Shown: positions 17,424 to 25,700 of the stretch, piece after piece
How positions within the stretch are numbered: the stretch's first letter is position 1
Layout of the letters: each line of letters starts with the position of its first letter
Made by a program: the position numbers and the translations under genes
Notes under the pieces: generated by a model
Told to the model about the DNA's origin: nothing
What the model saw: the letters and a program-made list of their open reading frames with translations, nothing else
Databases searched by the model: none
IMG/VR virus record: IMGVR_UViG_3300045922_000218
Coordinates: 1-42,659 of that record
Length of the DNA stretch: 42,659 nt
Origin: a virus
Direction: 5' to 3' (one strand)

Positions 17424-17902
17424 CCAGGACCGCGACCCTCTACGGCGTGTTCGCCCGTCGGCTGCTGGACTACCAGCCGGCCGGCGAGATGCCGCTCAAC
17501 GCGGTGCTCGGCGGGCGGCTCTATGCGTTCGAGCCCCCGGAGCCCGCGCAGTTCCCGTTCGCTGTCATGCGGTTATTCGGGCGGCGGACGGGTGGCGGGG
17601 ACGACGGGGCGCTGCGCGAGGACGGGAGTTTGGAGATCCAGTTCTTTGGGCGTCCCCGTGGGCAGTCGGCCACGGTGGACCTCGCCGCCGACATCGCCGA
17701 GGAAGCCTTGCTTCGGTGGTACGCTCCTGAGGAAGGGGCGCTGATGATGCGCCGTCTCGTTTCCCGTGAAACACTTCCGCCCTTCCCGTCCGAGGCCAAT
17801 CGGGAGATCGTTCGGGTGCGGGGGGTGTGGACGTATACGTGGTGGCCCCAGTACCGCACACAGACGGCTGTACCCGCAGGCGCCCCAGCGCCAACTCCGT
17901 GA
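17420..17902 (+). CDS. Tail terminator protein
   Basis: The 160-residue protein starts with GTG overlapping the preceding stop. Its order is typical for lambda gpU/SPP1 gp17-like terminators, which cap the tail tube: an N-terminal helix, a 'PFAVMRLFGRRTGGG' strand, 'EIQFFGRPRGQSATVDLAADIAEEAL', and C-terminal strands around 'VRVRGVWTYTWWPQY'. It lies immediately before the tail tube gene. A proline-rich end is probably disordered. The family call rests on fold pattern plus position. Confidence 0.7.
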   Translation: MTRTATLYGVFARRLLDYQPAGEMPLNAVLGGRLYAFEPPEPAQFPFAVMRLFGRRTGGGDDGALREDGSLEIQFFGRPRGQSATVDLAADIAEEALLRWYAPEEGALMMRRLVSRETLPPFPSEANREIVRVRGVWTYTWWPQYRTQTAVPAGAPAPTP

Positions 17903-17924
17903 CCAATACCCCGAGGACTGACCC

Positions 17925-18536
17925 ATGACGTTTCCCGGCTACACGCGGCCCACCGAGGCCATGATCGACGCGGGGGTGCTCTACCTGCGCGACCCGTCCA
18001 CCAGCAACCTGATCGGCATGGGGCCGACGCGCGGTGGGCTCACGTTCAACCCCGGCCGCGAGATGCGGAACGTGGAGTTCGACGGCAAGACGACGGATAT
18101 CGAGGGCGCCGACCGCGTGCTGCGGTACAACACGACGCTCTCCGGCGGGCTCATCGACTTCTCCGCTCGCTCGCTTGGGTTCTTCGAGCCGGGCAACACG
18201 ACGGGCCAGTCAGGATCGAGCACGGTCGTCTCGCCGATCCTCGCCACGCAGTTCCTCGCGGCCGGCGCGTACCTGCGCGACGTGCTCTGGATCTCGCGCA
18301 ATCAGGACAACCGGATCAAGGTCGTCGGTTTCCCGGTCGGCCTCGTGACCGAATACGAGATCGTCGGCGAGCAGGACAATGAGACGATCGCCAATCTGAC
18401 GATTGCCGCGCGCATCCCCTCGGGAGCGACCGACATCAACACCGCGCCGTACCGCTGGTTCATCGCCAACGCGATCGGCGACCTGGCGGCGCTGTTTCCT
18501 GGGTTCTGGAACATGCCGGGGTACGTCGGCGCATGA
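17925..18536 (+). CDS. Major tail (tube) protein
   Basis: The 203-residue protein has the expected size for a siphovirus tube subunit and sits between the terminator and the frameshifted chaperones. 'RDPSTSNLIGMGPTRGGLTFNPG' near the start and 'VEFDGKTTDIEGADRVLRYN' resemble the strand-rich core of phage tail tube proteins, whose hexameric rings stack to form the DNA conduit. No C-terminal Ig domain is present. The end overlaps the chaperone ATG by four bases. Confidence 0.8.
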   Translation: MTFPGYTRPTEAMIDAGVLYLRDPSTSNLIGMGPTRGGLTFNPGREMRNVEFDGKTTDIEGADRVLRYNTTLSGGLIDFSARSLGFFEPGNTTGQSGSSTVVSPILATQFLAAGAYLRDVLWISRNQDNRIKVVGFPVGLVTEYEIVGEQDNETIANLTIAARIPSGATDINTAPYRWFIANAIGDLAALFPGFWNMPGYVGA

Positions 18537-18985
18537 AGGCGATCAACCTTGCGGACATGCTCGCGCCGCTCCCGCCGGTTCGGTTCCCGACCGGCGCGGA
18601 GTGCGCGGTGCGTCCGTTCACGGCGGAAGCCTACGAGCTATACCGTGCGCTGCGCGGGCGGATGGAGAAGGCAGTGCAGGGCGAGGGGATCAACGAGGAC
18701 GAGATGCAGGAAATGCTCTCCCGGCTGCTCGCCCTCGTGGTGCCGGACGCGACGCCCGACGATCTCGCGTCGCTCGGCGAGCGGTTCGACGCGAAGTTGG
18801 TGCCCGTGATGCTCGCGGCCGGCCGCGTGGAGGAGGTCATGGCGGCGATGCACGACGTGAACGCGGTACCGGAGGGAAACGCGCCCCGCCCGCTGCGCTC
18901 GCGCGGCGGCACGTCCTCGGCGCACAAGTCACGCGGTACGCCCAAGCGTTTGGCCAATCGTGGGGGGCCGTCTATCGTGAAGTAG
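18533..18985 (+). CDS. Tail assembly chaperone, short (G-like) product
   Basis: The 150-residue zero-frame product is helical, starts in an ATGA overlap with the tube gene and is the analogue of lambda gpG. It has a basic, unstructured tail after residue 116. The site GGGAAAC at 18874-18880, codons 115-116, allows part of the ribosomes to enter the -1 frame and make a longer protein. Its role is to bind and chaperone the tape measure during tail assembly. The C-terminal tail beyond the slip site has the look of a default read-on peptide. Confidence 0.82.
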   Translation: MKAINLADMLAPLPPVRFPTGAECAVRPFTAEAYELYRALRGRMEKAVQGEGINEDEMQEMLSRLLALVVPDATPDDLASLGERFDAKLVPVMLAAGRVEEVMAAMHDVNAVPEGNAPRPLRSRGGTSSAHKSRGTPKRLANRGGPSIVK

Positions 18986-19254
18986 ACCTGCGCGACGTAC
19001 TGGTGGCGCTCTGGTGCTTGCAGGACGAAGATCGGCGCGACGAGCTGCGGCGTGAGGGCGACCGGCTCCGGGGCGCGGTCTTGGCGAACTTGGCGTTCCA
19101 CGACGGCAAGGCGCTGGAGCGGGAGATGCGGAAGTACGATCGGGCGCTTGCCACGCCGGTTGGCGGTGGCGCGGCAGTGGACGACCCGGTGATCCGGCGG
19201 GCGCTGTCCGATGCCTTGACTCAGCTTCGTGATACAGGGAGGCGGCGCGCGTGA
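18533..19254 (+). CDS. Tail assembly chaperone, frameshifted (GT-like) product
   Basis: Slipping by -1 on GGGAAAC joins the first 116 codons to an open frame from 18880 to the stop at 19252-19254, giving about 240 residues. The added part contains 'VTRYAQAFGQSWGAVYREVD' and 'ALWCLQDEDRRDELRREGD', a helical domain like the T part of lambda gpGT. It has no start codon placed for separate translation. The stop overlaps the tape measure GTG start, the conserved arrangement G-GT-tape measure. The coordinates span the join; the reading frame changes at the slip site. Confidence 0.8.
18874..18880 (+). promoter_or_regulatory. Programmed -1 ribosomal frameshift site GGGAAAC
   Basis: The heptamer fits X XXY YYZ in the zero frame (G GGA AAC), so both tRNAs can re-pair after slipping one base back. 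Phage lambda uses the related GGGAAAG at the same place in its G-T genes. The next 30 bases are very GC-rich with partly complementary runs (around 18888-18912) that could form a stimulatory hairpin, although no perfect stem is evident. Confidence 0.85.
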
Positions 19255-22200
19255 TTAACCTCGGTGACCTGATGCTGGCCGTCGAGGTGGATGCGGTCGG
19301 CAGTATCAAGGCAATCCGATCCATCCAGAAGGCCGCGCGTACCGCTGCCCAGCAGCAGCAGCGCGACCAAGAGCAGCTTGCGCGGTTCTACGCGCGGCTG
19401 TTCGGAGAGCGGGTTGCCGGTGAGCGTCAGGCCGGCTCCGTGCAGCGCGCCGAGGCGCGGTTCTTGGCGCGGCTCCGAGAGCAAGAGCGCCGGGCGTACA
19501 TCGAGGGCGCGCGGCGGGCGGCGAACGCTGAGGCCGGCTACAACCGCCGGAACGCCGAATGGTGGGTGAACTACCGCCGCCGTCGTCAGGCGTTATTGCG
19601 CGCCGAGACCGCCGCCTACGTGCAGGACGCACGGTTGCGGTCGGCTGCCGATCGGGCCAACGCCGAGTGGTGGATGAGCCACTACCGGCGGCGCCGCGCG
19701 ATGGAGCGCGCCGAGACTGCTGCGTACGTGCAGGACGCACGGCTGCGGTCGGCCGCCGATCGGGCCAACGCCGAGTGGTGGATGAGCCACTACCGGCGGC
19801 GCCGCGCGATGGAGCGCGCCGAGACTGCTGCGTACGTGCAGGACGCACGGCTGCGGTCGGCCGCCGATCGGGCCAACGCCGAGTGGTGGATGAGCCACTA
19901 CCGGCGGCGCCGCGCGATGGAGCGCGCCGAGACCGCCGCGTACGTGCAGGACGCACGGCTGCGCGCCGCCGCCGACCGTCAAGCGGCTGCCGTGGCCGCT
20001 GCCGCGCAGCGTGCCTCGCGCGCTCGGGTCACGGGGGCCGCAATGGCGCTGCGCGGCGGGTCCGGCCTCTCGACGGTCGGCATTACATCAACGGTCGCGG
20101 GTACGTTCGCGGCGCGCGGGCTCCTGCGCGCGATCGACGACGTGCAGGTCATGCGCCAGCGGCTTGCCCAGGTGATCGAGACGGCAGGCGACGCGCGGGT
20201 CGTCATGGACGAACTGACGGCGAGCGCCAGCCGCCTGCGCGTGCCGGTCGGCGATGCGACGGAGCTGTTCGTCAAGCTCCGGCAGTCGAACGGGCAGCTT
20301 GGCCTGTCGATGGGCGAGACGCTGACGGTCACCAATGCGTTTGCGGCAGCACTCCGCATCTCTGGCGCACAGGGGCAAACGGCCGCGTCGGCGCTGCTCC
20401 AGTTCGGGCAGGCGATGGCGAAGGGCAAACTGGACGGCGACGAGTTCCGGACGGTCGCGGAAAATGCGTCCGAGGTGCTCCGCGTCATGGAGCGCCAGAC
20501 GGGCCTGACGCGCGGCGAGCTGCTGAAGATGCGCGAGGCGGGGCAACTGACGGCGAAGATGCTCTCGGACGCCCTGATTGCGGAAGCGAAGACGCTGAAC
20601 GATCGCGTCGCCAAGCTCGCGCCCACCATGACGCAGGCGGCGACGGTGTTCCGCAACTCGATGCTCCAGATGATCGGGAACTCGCGAGACTTGGAGGAGG
20701 CGACGGGAAACGTTGCGCGAAGCATCATCAGCTTCGGCAACACCATCTCCGAGAATAGTCAGACGGTCGCGAACCTCGGCGGGTTGGCGCTCAAGCTCGG
20801 GGCTGCGACCGTCGCCGCGCGTCTCTTGGCGTCTGCCGTGGGAGCGATCGGCACGATCCCGGCCGCGCTGATCGGCGGCGCGGTGCTCCCGTTCGTGGCG
20901 CGCGCCTACGGCGAGGGACAGCGCGCCGACGCGCGCGCGAACCGCATCAAGACGCTCGTCAACGAGGGGAAGCGGGACGAGAAGGCACTGGCGGACTTGA
21001 CCTCCCGGCTGGTCGCGGCGCAGACGCGGTATCGCGCGGCGCAGGACGAGGCCGCGCGCCTCCAGACCTTGCCGGTGGGGCCAGAGCGGAACGCGCTTAT
21101 CGCCCGGTCGAGCGAGATCGCGCGCGAGGCACGGGAAAGCGAGCAGGCATACCGCGAACTCGCCGAGGCGTTGACCTTGGCGTCGCGCGCGCGCGCGGCG
21201 CTCCTTTCCGGAGGATCTGAGGTCACTTCGCCGGCCGGCGACCCAGAGACGATCAAGGACACGACCGACGAGTTCCTGCGTGCGGCGCAGGCATTGGCCG
21301 ATGCGCGGGCGCTGCGCGAGCAGGACTTTGGGCGCCTTCAGCAGATTGCGGCGGCAGAGCGGCGCGTGCTCGAGGAGAACACGGCCAGCACGGAGCGGCT
21401 TGCCACTGCGTACGGGCGCCTGTCGTCGGTGGCGGATGTCATGCGGACGTTCTACAGCGAGAACGAGAAGATTCCCGGCGGTCTCGCGGAGACGACGCGG
21501 CGCGTGGATGTGTTGATCGACCGCTTTGACCTGCTGTTCTCGGTGATGTCCGCGCAGGACGTGCGGGACATCGTGGCCGAGAAGGACCGCCTGACCGAAA
21601 AGCTGCGCGAGCTGGACTTCGCCAGCGAGGAGTACGTGGACACACTGGAGCGGATTCTGGAGATCAGCAATCTGCTCTCCAACGCCGATCCGTTCCGCCT
21701 CGTGTCCGGCGATCGGAACCGAAGGCTCGGCCGGGCCGCGCGCGACATCGAGGACATGGTATCGCAGATGCGGCAGTCCTTGGAAGATGAGATCCTGTCG
21801 ATCCAGATAAACGCGCCGGGCGACCTGTTCACTGCGTTCTTCACGGGACTTGGCGAGCAGTGGGTGCAAGGCGGCACCTCGCTGCGGAATCAGATGCTCG
21901 GCACCATCGGCAATATCTTCATGTCGATGGGCGCGGCGATGGTGAAGTACGGCATCCTCCAGACGAAACTCGCGAAGGCGCTGGTCAACCCGATCACGGC
22001 CGGGCCGGCAGCCATCGCCATCGGCGGGGCGATGGTCGCGCTTGGCGCGGCGTTGTCGTCGGCGTTCCGGAGCGGTGGCCGCGACACCTCCGGATTCGGC
22101 GGGGGCATCGGAGGGCTTGGCGTCGGCGGGGACAGGACGATGGAGTCCGTGTACCGCTTCGATGACCGGCCCTATCAGAGTGGCGGGACGCGCACGGCGA

Positions 22201-22334
22201 GCGGGTCGTCGCCGGTGATCGTGAACGCCACGATCATCGGGCCGAATGACCCGAACGCGCAGCGCCAAATCGCACAGTTGGTGGACAACGCCGCACGGCG
22301 CGGCCTGATGCAAGGCGGAGGGATGCGGACCTGA
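19251..22334 (+). CDS. Tail tape measure protein
   Basis: The 1027-residue protein sets tail length and is the largest tail protein next to the chaperones. Residues 1-120 are a charged coiled-coil region; 119-238 contain 36-residue tandem repeats; 285-475 match the lambda-type tape-measure N-terminal domain, with 'ASALLQFGQAMAKGKLDGDE' and 'GLTRGELLKMREAGQLTAKM'. A hydrophobic Gly/Ala-rich segment near 520-550 and another at about 880-940 could insert in the host membrane. The GTG start overlaps the chaperone stop. Length predicts a tail of ordinary siphovirus size. Confidence 0.92.
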   Translation: MINLGDLMLAVEVDAVGSIKAIRSIQKAARTAAQQQQRDQEQLARFYARLFGERVAGERQAGSVQRAEARFLARLREQERRAYIEGARRAANAEAGYNRRNAEWWVNYRRRRQALLRAETAAYVQDARLRSAADRANAEWWMSHYRRRRAMERAETAAYVQDARLRSAADRANAEWWMSHYRRRRAMERAETAAYVQDARLRSAADRANAEWWMSHYRRRRAMERAETAAYVQDARLRAAADRQAAAVAAAAQRASRARVTGAAMALRGGSGLSTVGITSTVAGTFAARGLLRAIDDVQVMRQRLAQVIETAGDARVVMDELTASASRLRVPVGDATELFVKLRQSNGQLGLSMGETLTVTNAFAAALRISGAQGQTAASALLQFGQAMAKGKLDGDEFRTVAENASEVLRVMERQTGLTRGELLKMREAGQLTAKMLSDALIAEAKTLNDRVAKLAPTMTQAATVFRNSMLQMIGNSRDLEEATGNVARSIISFGNTISENSQTVANLGGLALKLGAATVAARLLASAVGAIGTIPAALIGGAVLPFVARAYGEGQRADARANRIKTLVNEGKRDEKALADLTSRLVAAQTRYRAAQDEAARLQTLPVGPERNALIARSSEIAREARESEQAYRELAEALTLASRARAALLSGGSEVTSPAGDPETIKDTTDEFLRAAQALADARALREQDFGRLQQIAAAERRVLEENTASTERLATAYGRLSSVADVMRTFYSENEKIPGGLAETTRRVDVLIDRFDLLFSVMSAQDVRDIVAEKDRLTEKLRELDFASEEYVDTLERILEISNLLSNADPFRLVSGDRNRRLGRAARDIEDMVSQMRQSLEDEILSIQINAPGDLFTAFFTGLGEQWVQGGTSLRNQMLGTIGNIFMSMGAAMVKYGILQTKLAKALVNPITAGPAAIAIGGAMVALGAALSSAFRSGGRDTSGFGGGIGGLGVGGDRTMESVYRFDDRPYQSGGTRTASGSSPVIVNATIIGPNDPNAQRQIAQLVDNAARRGLMQGGGMRT
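19605..19964 (+). repeat. Near-identical 108-bp tandem repeats in the tape measure gene
   Basis: Units start at 19605, 19713, 19821 and 19929, exactly 108 bases apart; the last is partial. Each encodes 36 residues of the form RAETAAYVQDARLR then 'ANAEWWMSHYRRRRAME'. Units 2 and 3 look almost identical at DNA level, which implies recent duplication. A more diverged half-unit ('NAEWWVNYRRRRQALL') lies just upstream. Confidence 0.9.
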
Positions 22335-22762
22335 TGGCGACAATCACCTTCACCGACGGCGCGGGCGCAGCCACGTTCAGCAACGGCACGACGGGGCCGA
22401 TGTCCCGTTTCACCGAATGGACGCCGGACGTGTCGCGCATCAGCGACTCGGCCGTGGCGCTCGGGTCTGGCATCACCTACGAGTACCTGTTCCGGCAGGA
22501 CTACGGGGCACGGTTCCGCCTCGAGCACATCCCGCTCGCGCAGATCAGCAACTATCACCGCTTCAAGCGGCACGCACTCTCCGGAGCGACGTTCACTGTG
22601 AACACGCAGGACAAGAGCAATCGCAGCTACCTGTGCCGGATCGCACCAGGCGCCGACCTTGAACTGGAGATGGAGGACCGGGTGTTGTTGGAGTACTCGC
22701 TGGAAGTGGCGGTCATTAGCGCGGAGGTGACACCCGCGCCCATGCTGTGTGAGTACCGCTGA
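22334..22762 (+). CDS. Distal tail / minor tail protein, 142 aa
   Basis: The ATG overlaps the tape measure stop by one base. The beta-rich product ('MSRFTEWTPDVSRISDSAVALG', 'YEYLFRQDYGARFRLEHIP') occupies the position of distal tail or minor tail proteins that link the tape measure end to the tip. No signal peptide or enzyme motif is present. The start of the next gene overlaps its stop by one base. The call depends mainly on synteny. Confidence 0.6.
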   Translation: MATITFTDGAGAATFSNGTTGPMSRFTEWTPDVSRISDSAVALGSGITYEYLFRQDYGARFRLEHIPLAQISNYHRFKRHALSGATFTVNTQDKSNRSYLCRIAPGADLELEMEDRVLLEYSLEVAVISAEVTPAPMLCEYR

Positions 22763-25700
22763 TGCCCTCGCAGTCCGTCACCTATCGCCTTCGCATCCGG
22801 AACGCGGCGGACAGCGCCGACGAGATGGTCGCCACGTCGGGCACGGGCACCGGCGCGCACATCGTCGAGCCCCCGCGCGTGGACGGGTCCAGCTTTGACC
22901 CGCTGACCGGCAAACTGTCGATCGGCAGTGCGGTGGTGCGCGTGGCGGACCCATTGCTCTCGGCCGGCACCCGGTTCGTGACGCAGTACTTGGCGGACGC
23001 CAGCGGCAACAGTCAGTTGCTTTCTCGCCGCGCGTTCATCGACATCGACCGAGGGGCTGGATTCGCGGGCTATTTCGCCGGCTACGTCTCTGACCTTGAG
23101 CTGGTGGACGCGATCACCTACTCGATCACGCTCGCGCACACCACGCGCGACGACGCGACGACGAAGGTGTGGAACGACTCGCAGAACGCCAACCTCGCGG
23201 CGCGCTCGTACTTGTTCGGCGGGCCGGTGAGCGCGGCCGTGCCGAGCGCGCACCCCACGACCGTCCTCCAGCAGCCGCAAGGGTTCTGGCAGGCCAGAGT
23301 GATCGCGGTGTACTCGACGTTTGTGCATCTCGACATCTTGGAAGATGCGTCTGCGGCGTTCCCTCCGGGCGACTTGCAGCGCGAGCTGCGCGACCGTGGC
23401 GTGCTGCGGCTGAACAACAACGCCTTTCAGCGCAACGTGTTCCGCTGGGCGCGCGGCAACGCCGAGCGGTACTTCCGGCGCGGATTCCCGAGCGAAGCGG
23501 CGCGCACGCAGTGGACGACCAACCCGACGGGGAAGGGGCCGATCCGGGGCTACATGCCGCGCGTGGACGTGCAGTTCTTGGCGAAGAATGGGATGATGAT
23601 TAACCACCGCGCCGCGATGATGGGCGGGTACAGCGTCATTATCCCGGCGTTGTTCGGCCAGCCGGAGCGAGAGGTGGAAGCGACGGTCTTTGAGGACTTG
23701 GGCAACCATTTCTACGTCGCGTGGGCGAACACGGACCCTGTGGCGCAGCCGTTGCCGAACGACGTGCTCACCTTCTACGCCGTGCCGCGCGATGTGTCGC
23801 CGGCCGCGCCGGTGTGGGTGCGCGATCACCCGGTGGACGTACTCGCCGGCATCTTGACGGACAGCGGCTATGTGGTGGACAGCGGCTCGCTGGCGGCGGC
23901 GCGCGCGGCGGTCGGGGCGATCCAGGTCTCGCTCCGGATCACGGAGGCGATGACGCTGGAGCGGGCAACCGAGATGCTGTGCGGGGCGTTCGGGCTCGGC
24001 GTGCGCTTCAACACGGACGGCACGCGCACGATCTTTTGCTGGCGCCCTCGGCGCACGCCGGTGGCCACGATCACCGCCGACGACCTCGCGGGCACCGACC
24101 ACGGGTGGTGGGAAACCAGCGAGGCGTCGCGCGTCTCCAACGTGCGGTGGAAGTTTGCACGGTTCGACGTGTGGCCAGGCGAGACGGCGCGCGTCGAGGG
24201 CGAGAGCGCGTCGGTGAGCGACCGTCCGCTGGACGGCATCATCGAGCTTGGCGACGAGCCCATCGAGTTCGCCGCCTTCGCCGAAGCGCCGCCGGATTCC
24301 CGACAGCAAGAGTACGTCGTCCCCGGCGTCATCCTCGCCAGCGACGGTTCGCGGCTGTCGTCGCTCGTGGACACCACAGCCGCGTGGGCGGATCAGATTC
24401 TTGAGGTGTACGCCAACGGCGCGCAGACGACTTCGCTGGCCGTGCTGCACACCGTGACGGCGGATGTCGGTGACGAAGTGGTGCTGAACCTGCCACCGCG
24501 TCCCGGCATGATCTCGTCGCAGACGCCGACCGCGCAGCGCGGCACGATCGAGCAGTGCTTGGTGATCGGGCGCACGCCGCAGCCGTTCGGGGCGACGCTC
24601 CGGCTGCTGCGCGTGAAGGCGGTGGCGCCGGCCCCGGACGGCACTGGCACGACGCCGCCGGTCCTCCCGCCACTCGACAACAGCTTCACGCTCGATCTCG
24701 GCACGCCGCCCTCGCGCCGCGTGCTGCTGGAGCTGGACGACGAGACCGGATGGGAAGATGTCGCGGTGCTGGATATTGAGTACTTGGTGCAGGATGACGC
24801 GCCAGATGCGAGCGACGTTGGACTCCGGTGGCCGGAGCGATGGGCGCCCCCTGGCGTGTTCGACGCCGGCCCGTTCACGCCGGGCCGCACCGTGTGGTTT
24901 CGGGTTCGCACCGTGTACCTCGCGATCTTCTCGCCGGGCGAGTGGACCGCGTGGCAGTCGATCACGCTTGATGAGGCGTCGCTGACGCCGCCTGGCGTGG
25001 TCCTCACGCCGACTGTCACCTACGTGCTCAACGAGGGGACTGGCGAGGTGGACGTGACCGTACTGGCTGGTGTCGAGGCCGTGAAGGTGTACTGCCGCGC
25101 GAGCTTGGCAACGTTCCCGCCCGCGCAGGACATTATTGACAACGGGGCCGAAGATGTCAGCGCGCCGTATGAGTTCCCGGCGCTCGTGACGATTCCTGAC
25201 GGGCAGATTGCGTACATCGGCGCCATCGCCGAGGACGAGGACGGCTTGCGGTCGCTCGTCAACTACGCGGTCGTCCGCCGTGGTGTGCCCACCGACGAAG
25301 GGCTGAACGTGCGCGGCGGGCTGCGGTTCGTGCCCGACAACACGTACGACATTGGCGAGGTCAGCAACTACCGGCCGCGCAACGTGTACGTCGCCGGCAC
25401 CGTGTTCGCGCAGGACTTTGTGCTGACGGACGGCGGGACGGGGGAGCCCGCGACTATCGGGCCGGCGATCGTGGTGTGGGGGTCGGCCGTGCCGGACGGC
25501 ACGCCGGCCGCGCTCAACACCACGGCGACGCCGCTGTCCATCCTGCGGTTCAGCGGGCCGGGGGTGACGACCACAGCGGACGACGGGGACGTATCGGTCG
25601 TCATCGAGGGCGGGGGTGGGGGTGGGGGGGGAATCACGTTGTCCTCGCCCCTCACCGGCTACACCGCCGGCAGCGATGTGGCGCTGGAGGCGACGGACAC

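Noticed and set aside
19605-19964. Possible CRISPR array
   Set aside because: The 108-bp units are contiguous, without unique spacers, and stay in frame in the tape measure gene.
25610-25631. Poly-G run in the tail tip gene as a phase-variation switch
   Set aside because: It encodes a Gly linker in frame and the second block has a similar linker without the long run; no evidence of frame switching.
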